64,000 nucleotides of DNA. Origin: Amphiura filiformis. Its lineage: Eukaryota > Echinodermata > Ophiuroidea > Amphilepidida > Amphiuridae. Both the position numbers and the translations under genes were made by a program. Below, one piece after another: positions 53,065 to 64,000 of this stretch. Position 1 is the stretch's first letter. Each line of letters starts with the position of its first letter. The stretch lies in contig NC_092628.1 in NCBI RefSeq assembly GCF_039555335.1, forward strand, positions 62,388,735 through 62,452,734. Direction: 5' to 3'. Under the pieces are notes generated by a model that was not told the DNA's origin, ran no database searches, and saw only the letters and a program-made list of their open reading frames with translations.

Positions 53065-53892
53065 AGGGGCTGTGCAATAAAGCCCCCGGGTGGGGGGGGG
53101 GGAGGGGATAAAATTTTCGAACGGCCCGCCTAAAATCACTTTCCCCCCACTAGTCCTGCCAAAAATTGCTTCCCCCCTCTCGGCCCGCCAAAAAATCTTT
53201 GCCCCTCTCCCCGGGCCCTCTCCCCTTGCAGCCCTTGCAGATGCCAAATTTTTGGGATCCCAATTTGCAAACCTTAGGGATGGTGCAATAATTATGTGTA
53301 CCCCCGGGGAGGTGAATTATAGGGGGGCCAAAGATTTTTTGGCAGGCTAAAAGGGAGGGACAAGCATTTTTTGGCAGGTCGAAAGGGGGGTCAAGCGATT
53401 TTTGGCAGGTCGAAAGGGGGGCAAGCGATTTTTGGCACAGATATTTTGGTCACCGTTTCTATATTACGCCCTAAAAAGGTGTAGGAAAACGTTAGGAACA
53501 TCAAATATACAACATTTTCTGCTCGCTTCGCTCACATTATATGATAAGACAATTTAACATTTTAAATTTGGGTTCCCCAAAATCTTGTGCAAGGGGGCAA
53601 AGATTTTTTGGCGGGAGGCAATAGTGGGAGGCAAAGGTTTTTTGGCACAAAAGGGGGTGCAAAGATTTTTTGGCATGGCCAAAGGGGGCAAGCAATTTTT
53701 GGCAGAACATTTTGAGAATTAATTATTACACCCCCCCCCCCCTAAATGGTCTAAATATATGTTGCGACCATACTGTTTTCCTAAGCCGTTTTAGAGTGTT
53801 TTTCAGTAAAAGGCACCCCATGAATGTGTGCAAAAATATCTTGCCCCCCCACCCAATTTTACCCTCCCACCAGCGCTCATTGCACAGCCCCT
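53065..53892. mobile_element. Inverted-repeat element with ggcaaagattttttgg tandem units
   Basis: aggggctgtgcaataaag on the left, ctcattgcacagcccct on the right. Left inside carries ccaaaaaatctttgcccc; the rest carries many gggggcaaagattttttggc units in the opposite sense, so the array is itself inverted. Confidence 0.65.
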
Positions 53893-55863
53893 TATTTCCC
53901 ATAATATCTCTCTCTGCCCCAAAAGTTCCTTGCTCTGCTCCCTGGGCTCTTCCCCTACTTTCTCAATCCCTCCTCCAAGAGCTAAACCCTGGTCCTGAGC
54001 TATAATAGACTTCTCCGTAGTCCACTTGCCCATTGTGCATACTCTTGCATAAAGCTCTGATTTGTATTAATTTGTGTGCAATTGATAGATCTTCAATTTG
54101 AATTTTTTTAATTTCATTAAACTGGAAGATTGTTCGGCTCGAAGAGAGTCAGTACAATTATGCCCCCGGCATAAACTTGATATTGAACAGTAGACCCTAC
54201 CTTAGAACCATGTTGTAGCCAGTGGCATAGCTAGGAGTTAAGGGAGGACATGTGCCCTGGGCGCTGTTTGGGGGATCAATTGAGTGCCCCTTAAGATTGA
54301 TTCTGCACTCCCACCACAAGCACTCCCACCAAGCGGCATGTGGAGTTTTTTTCCGGGGGAGGGGGAACTGGAGGGCAACATGAATTTCAGGGGGAGAAAA
54401 TCAACAAATTTTGCGTAAAATTGCCACAAAAAGTGGAAATTTACGTAATTTGGGGGGGTTTGCCTCAAAAGTGGGGGGGGGGGACGGGGGGAGGAAGAAA
54501 AATGTTTGGGGGAATGTCCCCTTGCCCCACTCCCAACATAACAAATCTGTGAACAATGATGAAGTTTGGTATATAATGATAAATATAAATTGGATCAATC
54601 TACTGAAGATAGTACACATTTGTCATCAGGGTCATATCCAGGTCACAGAACCAGGACCTGTCCCTAATAAGGGGGATAGAGAGAGTAGGTCTATATAGCA
54701 AATATATTCAGTTTTATAGATCCAGGTGGACCAGGAACCTGCCCCTAATTTACATAAGGAAAGATTTTGACCCCCTTATTTGCAAAATTTTCCAACTATT
54801 TTGATAACACCCCAGAATGGATGCAATGAAAGAACACATGTTAACCAATTTGGGCAAACAGCACAAGCTATTTAGCTATATTTTGACCCACCTCCACGTG
54901 GTTTCCTATAGTCCTGCCTATAACCACTTGAATCACAAGATATCGAACTCATTGTTTCTACCTTTTGTTAAAAACTAAACATTTGTGACAGTTAGTTTCG
55001 GTTTTGGTTTCAGTTTCTTATAAGTGGTGTGACAAATAAAATTACAGGGTTTGAAGTTACCTGATCTAAGTATACAAAAGAAATGTTTAAATTTCGCAGT
55101 GCAATATTCACGAGCAGAGAAGTCGAACAAAGCAGTCTACATTTGAAAGCATTGATTTAGTTTGAAAGCATTGACTTGAGACTACCAAATAGCCTTAGCT
55201 TCTTTCACTGTGAAAATATATAGACCATCGAAATATTTCCACAGACATTACAATAGACACTTGAAAGATTATACACTTGAGTGATATAATAGACACTTTA
55301 GTGATATAAACACTATTATACACAACTATTTATGTGCATGTCGCATGACGGAAGATCAATATCATAGAAAGCTGGTTTAAATTGACTTTTATTCAATTTA
55401 TTTATTAGAGAAGAGAGAGAGAGAAGAGATCGTCAGGGAAAGAGGGTGTGTGTGTGGGGGAGGGGTAAGGGTAAGGGAGAAAGAGAAACAGAGGGAGAGA
55501 GCATTGGAAGTGGGAAGGGAAGGAGGGGGAGAGGGGAGCTCAAGAGTGGAGTAGAATAATAGAGAAGAGTTGTTATCATACCACTAAGGGAAACATCAAA
55601 GAACACCACTAACCTGATATATTTTCGTATCTAGTCAGTGAGTGCGTATTTTACGCTTTATATCTAGTCAGTGATAGCGTATTTCATGAAGCCCGACACG
55701 GCGTGTACGGCGAGGCGCGTAGAAGGTGATTCGCGTAAACCGGTAGCGTAAAATGCACGAAATCTGTAAAACGCGGAACAGTCATCTATTTTTTTGTAAT
55801 TTCTTGTAATGTTTTTCCTATTTAGCAGCAATTAAAATGTTATAAACGTAATTATTCAGCGTC
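53893..55863. other. Intergenic, low-complexity tracts only
   Basis: A G-rich block at about 54350-54500 (runs of five or more G, quadruplex-prone) and a purine-rich GA tract at about 55406-55560. No gene or element with defined ends seen. Confidence 0.5.
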
Positions 55864-55977
55864 GGTATGGTACGGGAAATTATCGTGCGCTCAGTGTCAT
55901 ACTGGGTTCAGCGTGCAGCTTCACCCAGTATGACACTTCACAAGACGATAATATCCCATACCATACCTCCGCTTCAC
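55864..55977. mobile_element. Short hairpin MITE
   Basis: ggtatggtacgggaaattat..cgtgcgctcagtgtcatactgg is complemented by ccagtatgacacttcacaagacg..ataatatcccataccatacc. Confidence 0.75.
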
Positions 55978-58272
55978 CTAATAACTAATAATATCGAGTG
56001 TGGGGAGGGGGGAGGGAGAAGGTTATATATAGGTGGCGGAGGGAACATAGGTAAGAGGTATGGGTTGTGCTTTCCGGAAATAATCTAATTCATAATCAAA
56101 TCATCTACATCATCATGCATCGTTTATATTTCAGACAAATAAACAAAACACCCCCCCCACCCCCTCATTATATGCACATGATTTCTACATGTAGGCCTCG
56201 TATATAGAACTTGGGTGTAATTATAAGGTGTCATTAAAGTGTGCCACCTACGGAAGAGAGCAGCTGTCGCTCGCGTTGATAGATATCCGATAATGAAAAT
56301 GTTAGCACAATAGGCTATTATATACTATGGTTATAGGCCATTATACTTTTGGTTATATATACCCTCTTGTGTCCTCCCAGCACAATATTGTTATGATTGC
56401 AGACCAGTTCATCTCCACTTTTTAATCCCTTGATTTTTGGTTTCTGAACAAAAGAGAAACCAAAACTAATGATTTGAAATGAGGGACTCTGTCGAAATTA
56501 CGTGCAGAATTTCATATGATCATGAAAATGATGCATATTTTGCCTGGGAAAAAACATGACATCTACAACAATGATTTACCCTTCCCCTCTCCCCATCAAT
56601 CAATGTTGGAACACATTGGGAAACCGCTCATGAAGACATTGGCATTTCTCAACATTGAACGGAAGAGGGGGGAAAGTTTTCCGTTATTTACACGCAAGCG
56701 TTCCAAGACTTTTTTCGATGATTGTAGATCCTTGCCCAATTATCAGAATATTATTGGTACAAGTGATAAAATCATGATTCTGTCTTTCACACACAATTTA
56801 AAGATATCAATGCACATCACCTATAATAGGTTGGTTTCATTTATTGCCTTCATTCCCATATTTTGTATTCATATAGAGACAGGTATCATAGACTAGACTA
56901 CTTATATGACTATTTACTCATGATTAAAGTCATGGTCTCCAAGTCCAGTAATGTTTGTACAACAAAATATCTGGGTTTTTTTCATACTTTTCACTTATAT
57001 TTAAAAATCAATTAAAGCACCCTATACATATATGTTTCCTTAGATTTCAAAAATATATAACTACACTTTACTTTGTTATATTAACGGTGAATTTCAATTC
57101 ATTACATAACCAGTGCACTATCTAAAATAAACACTAAATTTAAGAAATAACTAACAACAAAATAAGAAGAATTACCAGATGGGTAACTGATATGCCCTCA
57201 TAATATGTGGTCAAATATGAAAATGCTTTTGAGCTTTCTGATAACACACAACACTAAGTCAATTTCAATTGACATTAATTAAGTACTGAAAGACACTTTG
57301 GTTACACATTGTGTTAGAAAAATATATATTTTGTGCAAAAGATTTGATCTAATTCCAAGATGCATTGCACTGCATGCATAAACAATAACAATTACATCTA
57401 GAGTATCATGTTAACCATCACATTGAAGCATGGTAGTTGTCGGAAGCCTTAATTTAAAGCTAATAATTAAAAATATGCCTAACAAAGTAAAGCAAATGAT
57501 AATAAGGAATTTGTACTGCAATATGTCACATAAAATAAACATTTAACCGACATCACTTGGAAGCTCATTTATGGAGATAACTACCATGTTTTTTGACTAC
57601 CATGTTTTTTGATATGATGGTTTACACACATAACTGTATCACATTAAAGAAATCATTATATAGCATTCAAGAAGTCTGCAATTTTATTGTAGGCTTCTTG
57701 AAAAAGTATTGACCCTTTGCATGGTCATCTCAAAATACGAGATTCTCCCTGCAAAGTGTGAGTTGTGTGTACGTACGCCTGTCAATCATGTGTGTAGGGG
57801 TGTGTACGCAGGGAGAACATCATTTTGGTTGCAACATGTTGGATTTGTGCACAGGGTGAATAGACCTGATCTATAAAGTCTAATTGTGATCTCCCTCTTC
57901 TTCTCCTCCCTCTGTCGTTCTTGGCTGGGAGTAACACTGGTTCAGTGCTAGATGCGACAAACCATCCCTGCAAATAACAATTACACCCCAATAACCGACT
58001 CTGTGGCTGCACACAAGGTAGCACAGTCAGAGGAACTGAGCCAGTTTTTGGCTGGGAGCAGAGAATAAGCAAGGCATGTGTATGCCACATTATACTTTCA
58101 ACCCAACCCTCTACCTCTGATATAATTTGGGTTTCTTTGGAAGAATTTGACCCCTTCCAAGAGTAGATTATAGCTTAGACAACTAAGAAGAAATCAGATT
58201 TAATTCTGATGAATGTTACTCGCTGTTTGCAGAAAATGCCCGTGTTGATTACAAGAACATACTATATTACAG
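55978..58272. other. 3' flank of sulfatase gene 2
   Basis: No gene recognised. On -, AATAAA (57683-57688) is a candidate polyadenylation signal for sulfatase gene 2, about 0.6 kb past its stop. A short duplication actaccatgttttttga occurs at about 57580-57615. Confidence 0.4.
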
Positions 58273-58610
58273 TTATTGTGGTATTGTTAAATTGACCCAT
58301 GGAACCCAATTACCACCATGTAATTTAGGATCACATTTTGGATCCACTGGTGCATTGCCTGGAGGAACTGCTGTTGCATTCCATGCTTCTATTCTGGCTT
58401 TCAACTCCTTCACAATATCTGAAAATAGAAAGAAAATGATGAAGTGACTTTAAAACATGGATTCAGATACATTGACAGTAGTTCTATGTATGTACAGTGC
58501 TGCATAATAATATCCTATACATTTTGCACTGATATTGTGATAATGAATATGCTGATTATAATATATGAGGTCTGACAACAGTGATGATGATGATGATGAT
58601 GATGATGATA

Positions 58611-58682
<72 letters not shown>

Positions 58683-61600
58683 CTGATGCTGATGATGATG
58701 ATGATGATGATGATGATGCAATGATGATGATGATGATGATGACGATGACTACAACCAATGACATTGGCAATAATGATGATGTTGCTGATGAGTGAAAACG
58801 AGGAGGCCAGGGGAGGGGACAAGGAATGTTTTGATTGATGAATGATCCTTGCATTCCTGCATAAAATGGTACCTCACATTTCATAAGCACCGCGTATACC
58901 GAGGTGAAAGAAATTCAGTAGTGCTGAGGCCCGGGGCTGAGGTGACAAAAATGGGCAAAACATCCTAAACAGTTTGTGGTTGCAGTGAGTGCCTACCTTG
59001 ATTCCATGGAGCTATATTATAGAATTCACACGGATCATTCCTGATGTTATACAAACATGGCTTCTCTGTTGGTTTACAATTAGTGGTAGCATTAGCTGGT
59101 CTTGGAGGACAAGATACTCTTCCTGGTTTCAAAGGAAGTGGGTTGTAATCTGGCAAAATATAAAGTATATTACAATTAGTGGTAGCATTAGCTGGTCTAG
59201 GAGGACAAGATACTCTTCCTGGTTTCAAAGGTAGTGGGTTGTAATCTGGCAAAATATAAAGTATATTACAATTAGTGGTAGCATTAGCTGGTCTAGGAGG
59301 ACAAGATACTCTTCCTGGTTTCAAAGGTAGTGGGTTGTAATCTGGAAAGATATAAGGTAAAGCCTATACATAAATAAGAGTTTACTTGGTGTTGTAGTAA
59401 CTATTTTATTCAATATTAACTACATCGTATAATTCTGTTACAATAGACCTACCTTTATCACTGCTAACTTCACTTATGGTTCTCCAAGATGCATTTACTT
59501 TTGGTGGAAACTGGTCACACCAATATATAAGTTGCTAAATGATACATAATTTACACTGTCAATCTAATCTACTTGCCCAACTATGTACTATACCATCATT
59601 CTACCAGTCACTGCATGGTCTTATCATTGATAATGGTCAATACATTACCCTTATCAGCCTAATCCATAACTAACCATTTCACCCAGAGTGTAACCTACCA
59701 TCAACAGCATGTGTTGCATTGTACCAGCTATCCAACCTGCCATCATAGCTATTGCCTATCACTACCTTGTAGTCGCCTCTGCGTAATGCTGAAAATTTTC
59801 TTATTGGATCTATGTTATGCAGGATCTCTTTCCTAGGTGATGTGGTTCCTCTGTAATCAAATTATATGACAGTATAGTGAATTTTTATATGGCATTTCCC
59901 TCAAGATTAGATTGTTTAATCCTAACCCGTATTACTCACAGACACATGCACTTGTGTAGCCAGGGAATATGGGGTTCCTTACCCACCATATCTAGTTAGG
60001 TCCTATAGTGCTATTATACCCAGATAGATACCGATGACTCTTTCTATATACCCTGGAGATGTAATAAAACAATAGCTCTATGCAAATGTTCTGGATAAGA
60101 AAGAAAGAGCTATCCAAGTGGAGCACCGTGGATGCGTGATACATGTGAAGAGAGATTGATAATGAATCCGAATTTTTGAAAATGAGTCAAGATGCAATGA
60201 TGCACGCTAATGAGAAGCCTGGTGCGAGTCCTCTGGTTGCCAACAAATTGTGACCACAAAGCAAATCTAATCATAAAAATGTAACCCATTCAACAATTGC
60301 AGTGGCCAATGGAAAAATTTTGCCCAATTTAATGACTTTTGCAGAGAATCATAGATTTCTAATACCACTTGTTAGTCTTGCCCCATGCAGATATTTGATA
60401 TTTAAAGTGTGTCTCAGCAGGCTAAAAGTTGTAAATAGTCAAGGTAAATTGACTGAAAATGTAAAAAGGTCATTTCAACATATTTCAACATTTATGTCTG
60501 ACTAATTAAGCTTATTTAGTATCAACTTACTTTGACAAAGTGTCCCACACGTCATATCCATCCAAGTTTGTTAGTTCGCTAACGTTTCCTCCAGCCAGCC
60601 TATACATAGTTGGAAACCAGTCACACACATGCAACATGTCCTCTGATATCCTATTAGGTTTTTCTAACAAAGGACTATGTACAAAACCTGTGCCACGGAC
60701 ACCACCCTCCCAAATGGTATCTTTACTTCCTCGCAATGGCCAATTATTGGCATAATTGTAGTCAAAGGAAGCTGGTGGGCCACCGTTATCAGTGCTAAAG
60801 ATGATGACAGTGTTATCGTAGAGTCCTGTGTCTATTAGTGTCTGTGTGAGATTTCCTATGGAGTCATCCATTGCGGAGACCATTCCTGAAATTAGATGAA
60901 GAAAAGGACAAAATATGAAACAAATTGATGAAATTGAAATCAATTGTAGGAAGCTACCATAGTTTTTAGCACGGTTCTTCAGCAGTCAAAGGGTAAAAGA
61001 TACAAATTTTCCTCCAAATATACAAGTCTTTAGTTAAAGACATACCGTAAAACCCCGTCTACAAGCATATAGTGTGCTTCTGATGAAAGCTAAATTATTC
61101 CAGGCGCCATTATGGAGTTTGAGCAAATAAATTACAGATCCAAGCATATAAAAACAAGTATTATTGTAAGACCAATCTATTGTATTAGTATATATACGCC
61201 TGGTTCATTAAAGTTAAGCTTTCATCAAAAACCCTATATATGCTTGTAGACGAGGTTTTACGGTATTGCCTCTATGGGAGACTACATCCATTTCTGGTTG
61301 TGACTGCAAGCATTGCTTATACAAATGAAGATTCCTCCTCAATAGTATATGGTCAGTGCAATTACAGAGATGAGTATTTTCCATGTTGTAGCAGAAAAAG
61401 GCGTTCAATACAAACTGCATGCACCCAAATACAAAGAGTACAATTGTAAAGGAGTATGATTAGAGAAAATTTCAGATGCACATCATTACCCATATAGGTA
61501 AATGAGGCCAATAAATGTATGTAGAATAATTGAAACCAAGCTTGTTTGACCTTATACCTGCAAACACCCGTCTCTTTTCATCCTCTATGGTAGGAAATCT

Positions 61601-63589
61601 CTGTATATATTTAGCAGGAGCTTGAAGAGGTTGGTCTGGATCTGCACTGTGTACTGCTTGATGTGAAAAGTACATGAACAGAGGCTGGAAACACATAAAA
61701 ATGGAGTGAATAAGTTTGATGAATACAAATTGATAATATAAAAGTAATGAAAGTTGGGTGTACATACAGCAAAATCATGACAAAAAACCTTAAGACCAGT
61801 ACATTGGATGAAACTACTGTACATTCAAACATTCACCATAGACTGACTGTAAAATTAGAGTATTACGGCACAAGTGATCCTACCATGGGATTGGTGTGAT
61901 TTTCATGTTGCTTTAATTTTCATTGACTTTGCGCAACGGCAGTTTTACTCGGCTCACAAAAATAAACACTGAGTCCTTATTAATGGTCACATGCCAGTGA
62001 TTTTACAGTTGTGGGAAGATACTAAGATGTTGATTCAGTTATCAACTATAGCATTTTGACCAAATACCTCATACTTTTTAATCTAGTAGCATTTTTCAAA
62101 CTGTATACTTTATTTTGATACACCCTGTGCATACCTGTGATGGATCATGTTGTTGTAATATCCTCTGAGCCTCACTTGTGAAGATTTCTGTTGAGTACTG
62201 TCAAATACCTGGCTTATTAATTTTACCATTCTTTTGAAAGTCAAATCCCCAGTAATGACCCTGTTAATATGAATATTATGGGAATCAATAAGCATGCAAA
62301 CACACAAACAAATATACATACCTGCGATGAATCATGGTTTTGTAGTATCCTCTGAGCCTCACTTGTGAATATTTCTGTTGAGTACTGTCCAAAAACTGGC
62401 TTATAAATTTCACCATTCTTATGGAAGTCATATCCCCAGTATATGTCCTGTTAACAATTCAATGCATATGAGGTCTTACTAGACAATCTTCAACAATTGT
62501 GCTATTCCAGTTGAAATCATCAATACACCCCCCTATGGAAGACATGACCTCAAAGACCCATTCAGTGATTTCATTGTAAGTGTAAAAAAATTAAGATTGT
62601 TTATAAATTGCTTAAAAGTGAAGGACAAGTCATCCAAATTGTCATCTGGTATTTTTGAAATGAAAAATTGGCAAAAAATGAAGAAAACAGCAAGTTGAAG
62701 CCCCATTCAAATACACATAGCTAATTTAGATACTGTCAGTATCTAAATTACAGATTCATGTAAAATATCTTATTTTGTCTTAACTACATGGCTTTCGACT
62801 GAACCACTAGCAGGCTACGTTATCACATCTATGACAATGACAAAGATCTGAATTTCGATGAATTTTACGATCGTCCGGATGAGCAAATCACTGAATGGGC
62901 CTTTAATCTCCCACACAGGGAGTGTAGATTTCATAGATTTCAAATGGAGTCACCCATTCAGGTAGTCCAATTTGAAATTCACACTCCATGTGTATGAGAT
63001 TAAGGTCATGCCTTCCATAGGGGGTGTTTAAATGATTTCTACTGTAATAGCCCATTTTATATTATAACATCAGAGTGCACATTCTTCTTATTCATTTAAA
63101 GGCTTGCACACCAAATAAAACTATATTCTTTCCAAAATACCAATATGATTTGTTCTCTATCTTACTATGGTTCATAATTGCAAGCCATAATGTTAAATGC
63201 ATTCCGGAGTTGTATACCTGATTATTGGGTACAATAAAAATTACACTCTCATGAGCATAACTGCAGCAAGGTCTCATGTTTTGGCCCAAAACACTATTCA
63301 TGAACACTATCATCATCAAAATTATATAATTGCACTATAGGCCTTGTTTTTTTGGCCAAATACACTATTTATGAACACTAACCTTAGCACAATATAATTG
63401 CACTATTAAAAGCCTTGTGTTTTGGCCAAATTTACTATTTTTTTATATATATTTTTTTTGGTTAAAGTTTTTAATTACCTCTAAGGTTGTGTGGTTAAAA
63501 TAGTCTTCTTTTCCCATGTAAAATCCATAATGTGTATCAAATCCACGCTCTGTTGGAATATACTCCTTGGCAAAGAATCCCAAATGCCA
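58273..63589 (-). CDS. ARSB-like: Arylsulfatase B/I/J-like sulfatase, gene 2 (5' partial)
   Basis: Close paralogue of the gene at 349-10440 with identical intron phases. Exons in coding order: 63479-63589 ([20 protein letters not shown]), 62322-62447 ([20 protein letters not shown]), 61558-61684 ([18 protein letters not shown]), 60531-60885 ([29 protein letters not shown]), 59699-59850 ([15 protein letters not shown]), 58997-59341 (repeat exon), 58273-58418 ending [14 protein letters not shown] and TAA. Every exon has the same length as in gene 1 except the repeat exon (one fewer 96-bp unit). Exons upstream of WHLG are outside the window. The chosen path has no stop. Metal and active-site residues seen in gene 1 are all kept, and the Gly of GMVSAMDD is present here. 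The gene points toward gene 1, about 48 kb away. Confidence 0.9.
58575..58765. repeat. (GAT)n microsatellite
   Basis: Nearly pure gatgatgat over about 190 bp in the last intron of sulfatase gene 2. It yields poly-Asp, poly-His or poly-Ser frames that are not genes. Confidence 0.95.
58997..59341 (-). CDS. ARSB-like: Sulfatase gene 2, exon with three 96-bp in-frame repeats
   Basis: Units start (on -) at 59341, 59245 and 59149, exactly 96 bp apart, each preceded by cag and beginning [18 protein letters not shown]. The final unit runs into [20 protein letters not shown]. Same design as gene 1 with one fewer unit, so unit number changed after or during gene duplication. Confidence 0.8.
59454..59537 (-). 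other. Possible extra or relict exon in sulfatase gene 2
   Basis: On - this reads open as [20 protein letters not shown] then SEVSSDK, between tttag and a good donor gtaggt. Its start phase does not match the neighbouring exon (which ends in phase 1), so it is not part of the main path. Could be chance. Confidence 0.25.
61043..61265. mobile_element. MITE in a sulfatase gene 2 intron
   Basis: taccgtaaaaccccgtctac..aagcatata on the left is complemented by tatatgcttgtagacgaggt..tttacggta on the right. TA at both tips. Confidence 0.85.
62135..62260 (-). pseudogene. Dead copy of the 62322-62447 exon
   Basis: 126 bp with intact cag acceptor and gtatg donor, reading [19 protein letters not shown] then TGA, then [20 protein letters not shown]. 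Inclusion would truncate the enzyme; skipping keeps frame because 126 is a multiple of three. Confidence 0.85.
62500..63053. mobile_element. MITE in a sulfatase gene 2 intron
   Basis: tgctattccagttgaaatca..acccccctatggaagacatgac on the left against gtcatgccttccatagggggtgt..tgatttctactgtaatagc on the right. About 0.55 kb. Confidence 0.75.
63279..63440. repeat. Tandem repeat, about 70 bp
   Basis: ttttggcc.aaacactatt..tgaacacta..tataattgcacta recurs at about 63279, 63349 and 63420 (last unit partial). Confidence 0.8.
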
Positions 63590-64000
63590 CTGACAAAATA
63601 TAACAAGAAAATAAATGCAATATACAAAAGTAGGTTTTGTAAGTTTGTATGTTTTATAATATAAATTTCTCCCAAAATCTACATGCACACTTACTTTGGG
63701 TAGACAGACAGGATGATATTAAAAACTACAAAAATAAAGAAGCAGAAATTCACCAGATATTAAGGAAATGCTTCAGAATTCAACTACAGCAGCAACTTTT
63801 AATTATAACAGATTCTGTTATATCATTGAGTTGAAGAGAAGACTGTTTGTCGGAGACTGGTCAAACTATACTTTTTCTGAATCCTTATGATGAGAGCAAT
63901 ACATTGGTATATGGTTCTAAACAAGATTTTAAAATTAAAAAATTTCACCCCCGTGGCCATTTTGGATTTATGCAAATTAAGCACTGTTCCACTACTTGGA
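63590..64000. other. Intron of sulfatase gene 2
   Basis: Upstream of the WHLG exon on -. No exon matching the 113-bp alternative exons of gene 1 is seen before the window ends. Confidence 0.5.

Noticed and set aside
56516..56896. 126-codon + frame in the spacer
   Set aside because: No domain or compositional signal; isolated between repeats.
57782..58090. 102-codon - frame downstream of sulfatase gene 2
   Set aside because: No similarity to known proteins, no splice or regulatory support; probable 3' flank.
58450..58890. Frames rich in poly-Ser, poly-His, poly-Ile or poly-Asp
   Set aside because: All are readings of one GAT microsatellite in an intron.

Overview
This is a stretch of an intron-rich, AT-rich animal genome, not a prokaryotic or viral one. 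Genes are split by GT-AG introns. The spacer is packed with miniature DNA transposons, tRNA-derived SINEs, DIRS-like, Penelope-like and R2/NeSL-like retroelement remnants, and microsatellites. The gene content (ARSB-type sulfatases, a KIF6-type kinesin-9 motor) and the SINE and MITE style suggest a marine invertebrate deuterostome such as an echinoderm or hemichordate. That placement is inference.

Three protein-coding genes can be followed by splice phase. (1) An arylsulfatase B/I/J-like gene on + enters from the left edge and ends at 10440; its 5' exons, including the catalytic cysteine segment, lie outside the window. (2) A kinesin-9 (KIF6-like) gene on - runs from ATG 44818 to the stop at 26674 in 16 exons. 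They join without a frame break into 1309 codons plus stop. (3) A second, very similar sulfatase on - enters from the right edge and ends at 58273. The sulfatases point toward each other and flank the kinesin.

The sulfatase pair shows repeated tandem exon duplication. Gene 1 has two 113-bp versions of one exon (349-461, 1294-1406), which look mutually exclusive because using both breaks the frame. Both genes carry a 96-bp in-frame repeat at the start of the penultimate exon (four copies in gene 1, three in gene 2), and each copy brings its own 3' splice site. Both genes also hold a dead copy of the 126-bp exon just downstream of the live one, so that duplication probably predates the gene duplication.

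The spacers are nested mobile DNA. The largest block (16585-25891) is a DNA element with inverted arms of about 0.7 kb. It is interrupted by a GC-rich DIRS-like tyrosine-recombinase retrotransposon (about 18065-25184) with inverted terminal repeats, an internal complementary region, and RT, RNase H and recombinase on -. That copy is decayed: the RT motif reads YLDV and several frameshifts are visible. Other items are a palindromic 1-kb minisatellite (42140-43196), hAT-type elements with exact 8-bp target duplications (12593-12755, 30769-31925), a Penelope-like remnant (37192-37880), an R2/NeSL-like fragment (about 47990-49114), many MITEs and four tRNA-derived SINE loci.

Exon boundaries were assigned by eye from splice consensus, phase and family similarity. 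There is no transcript evidence.
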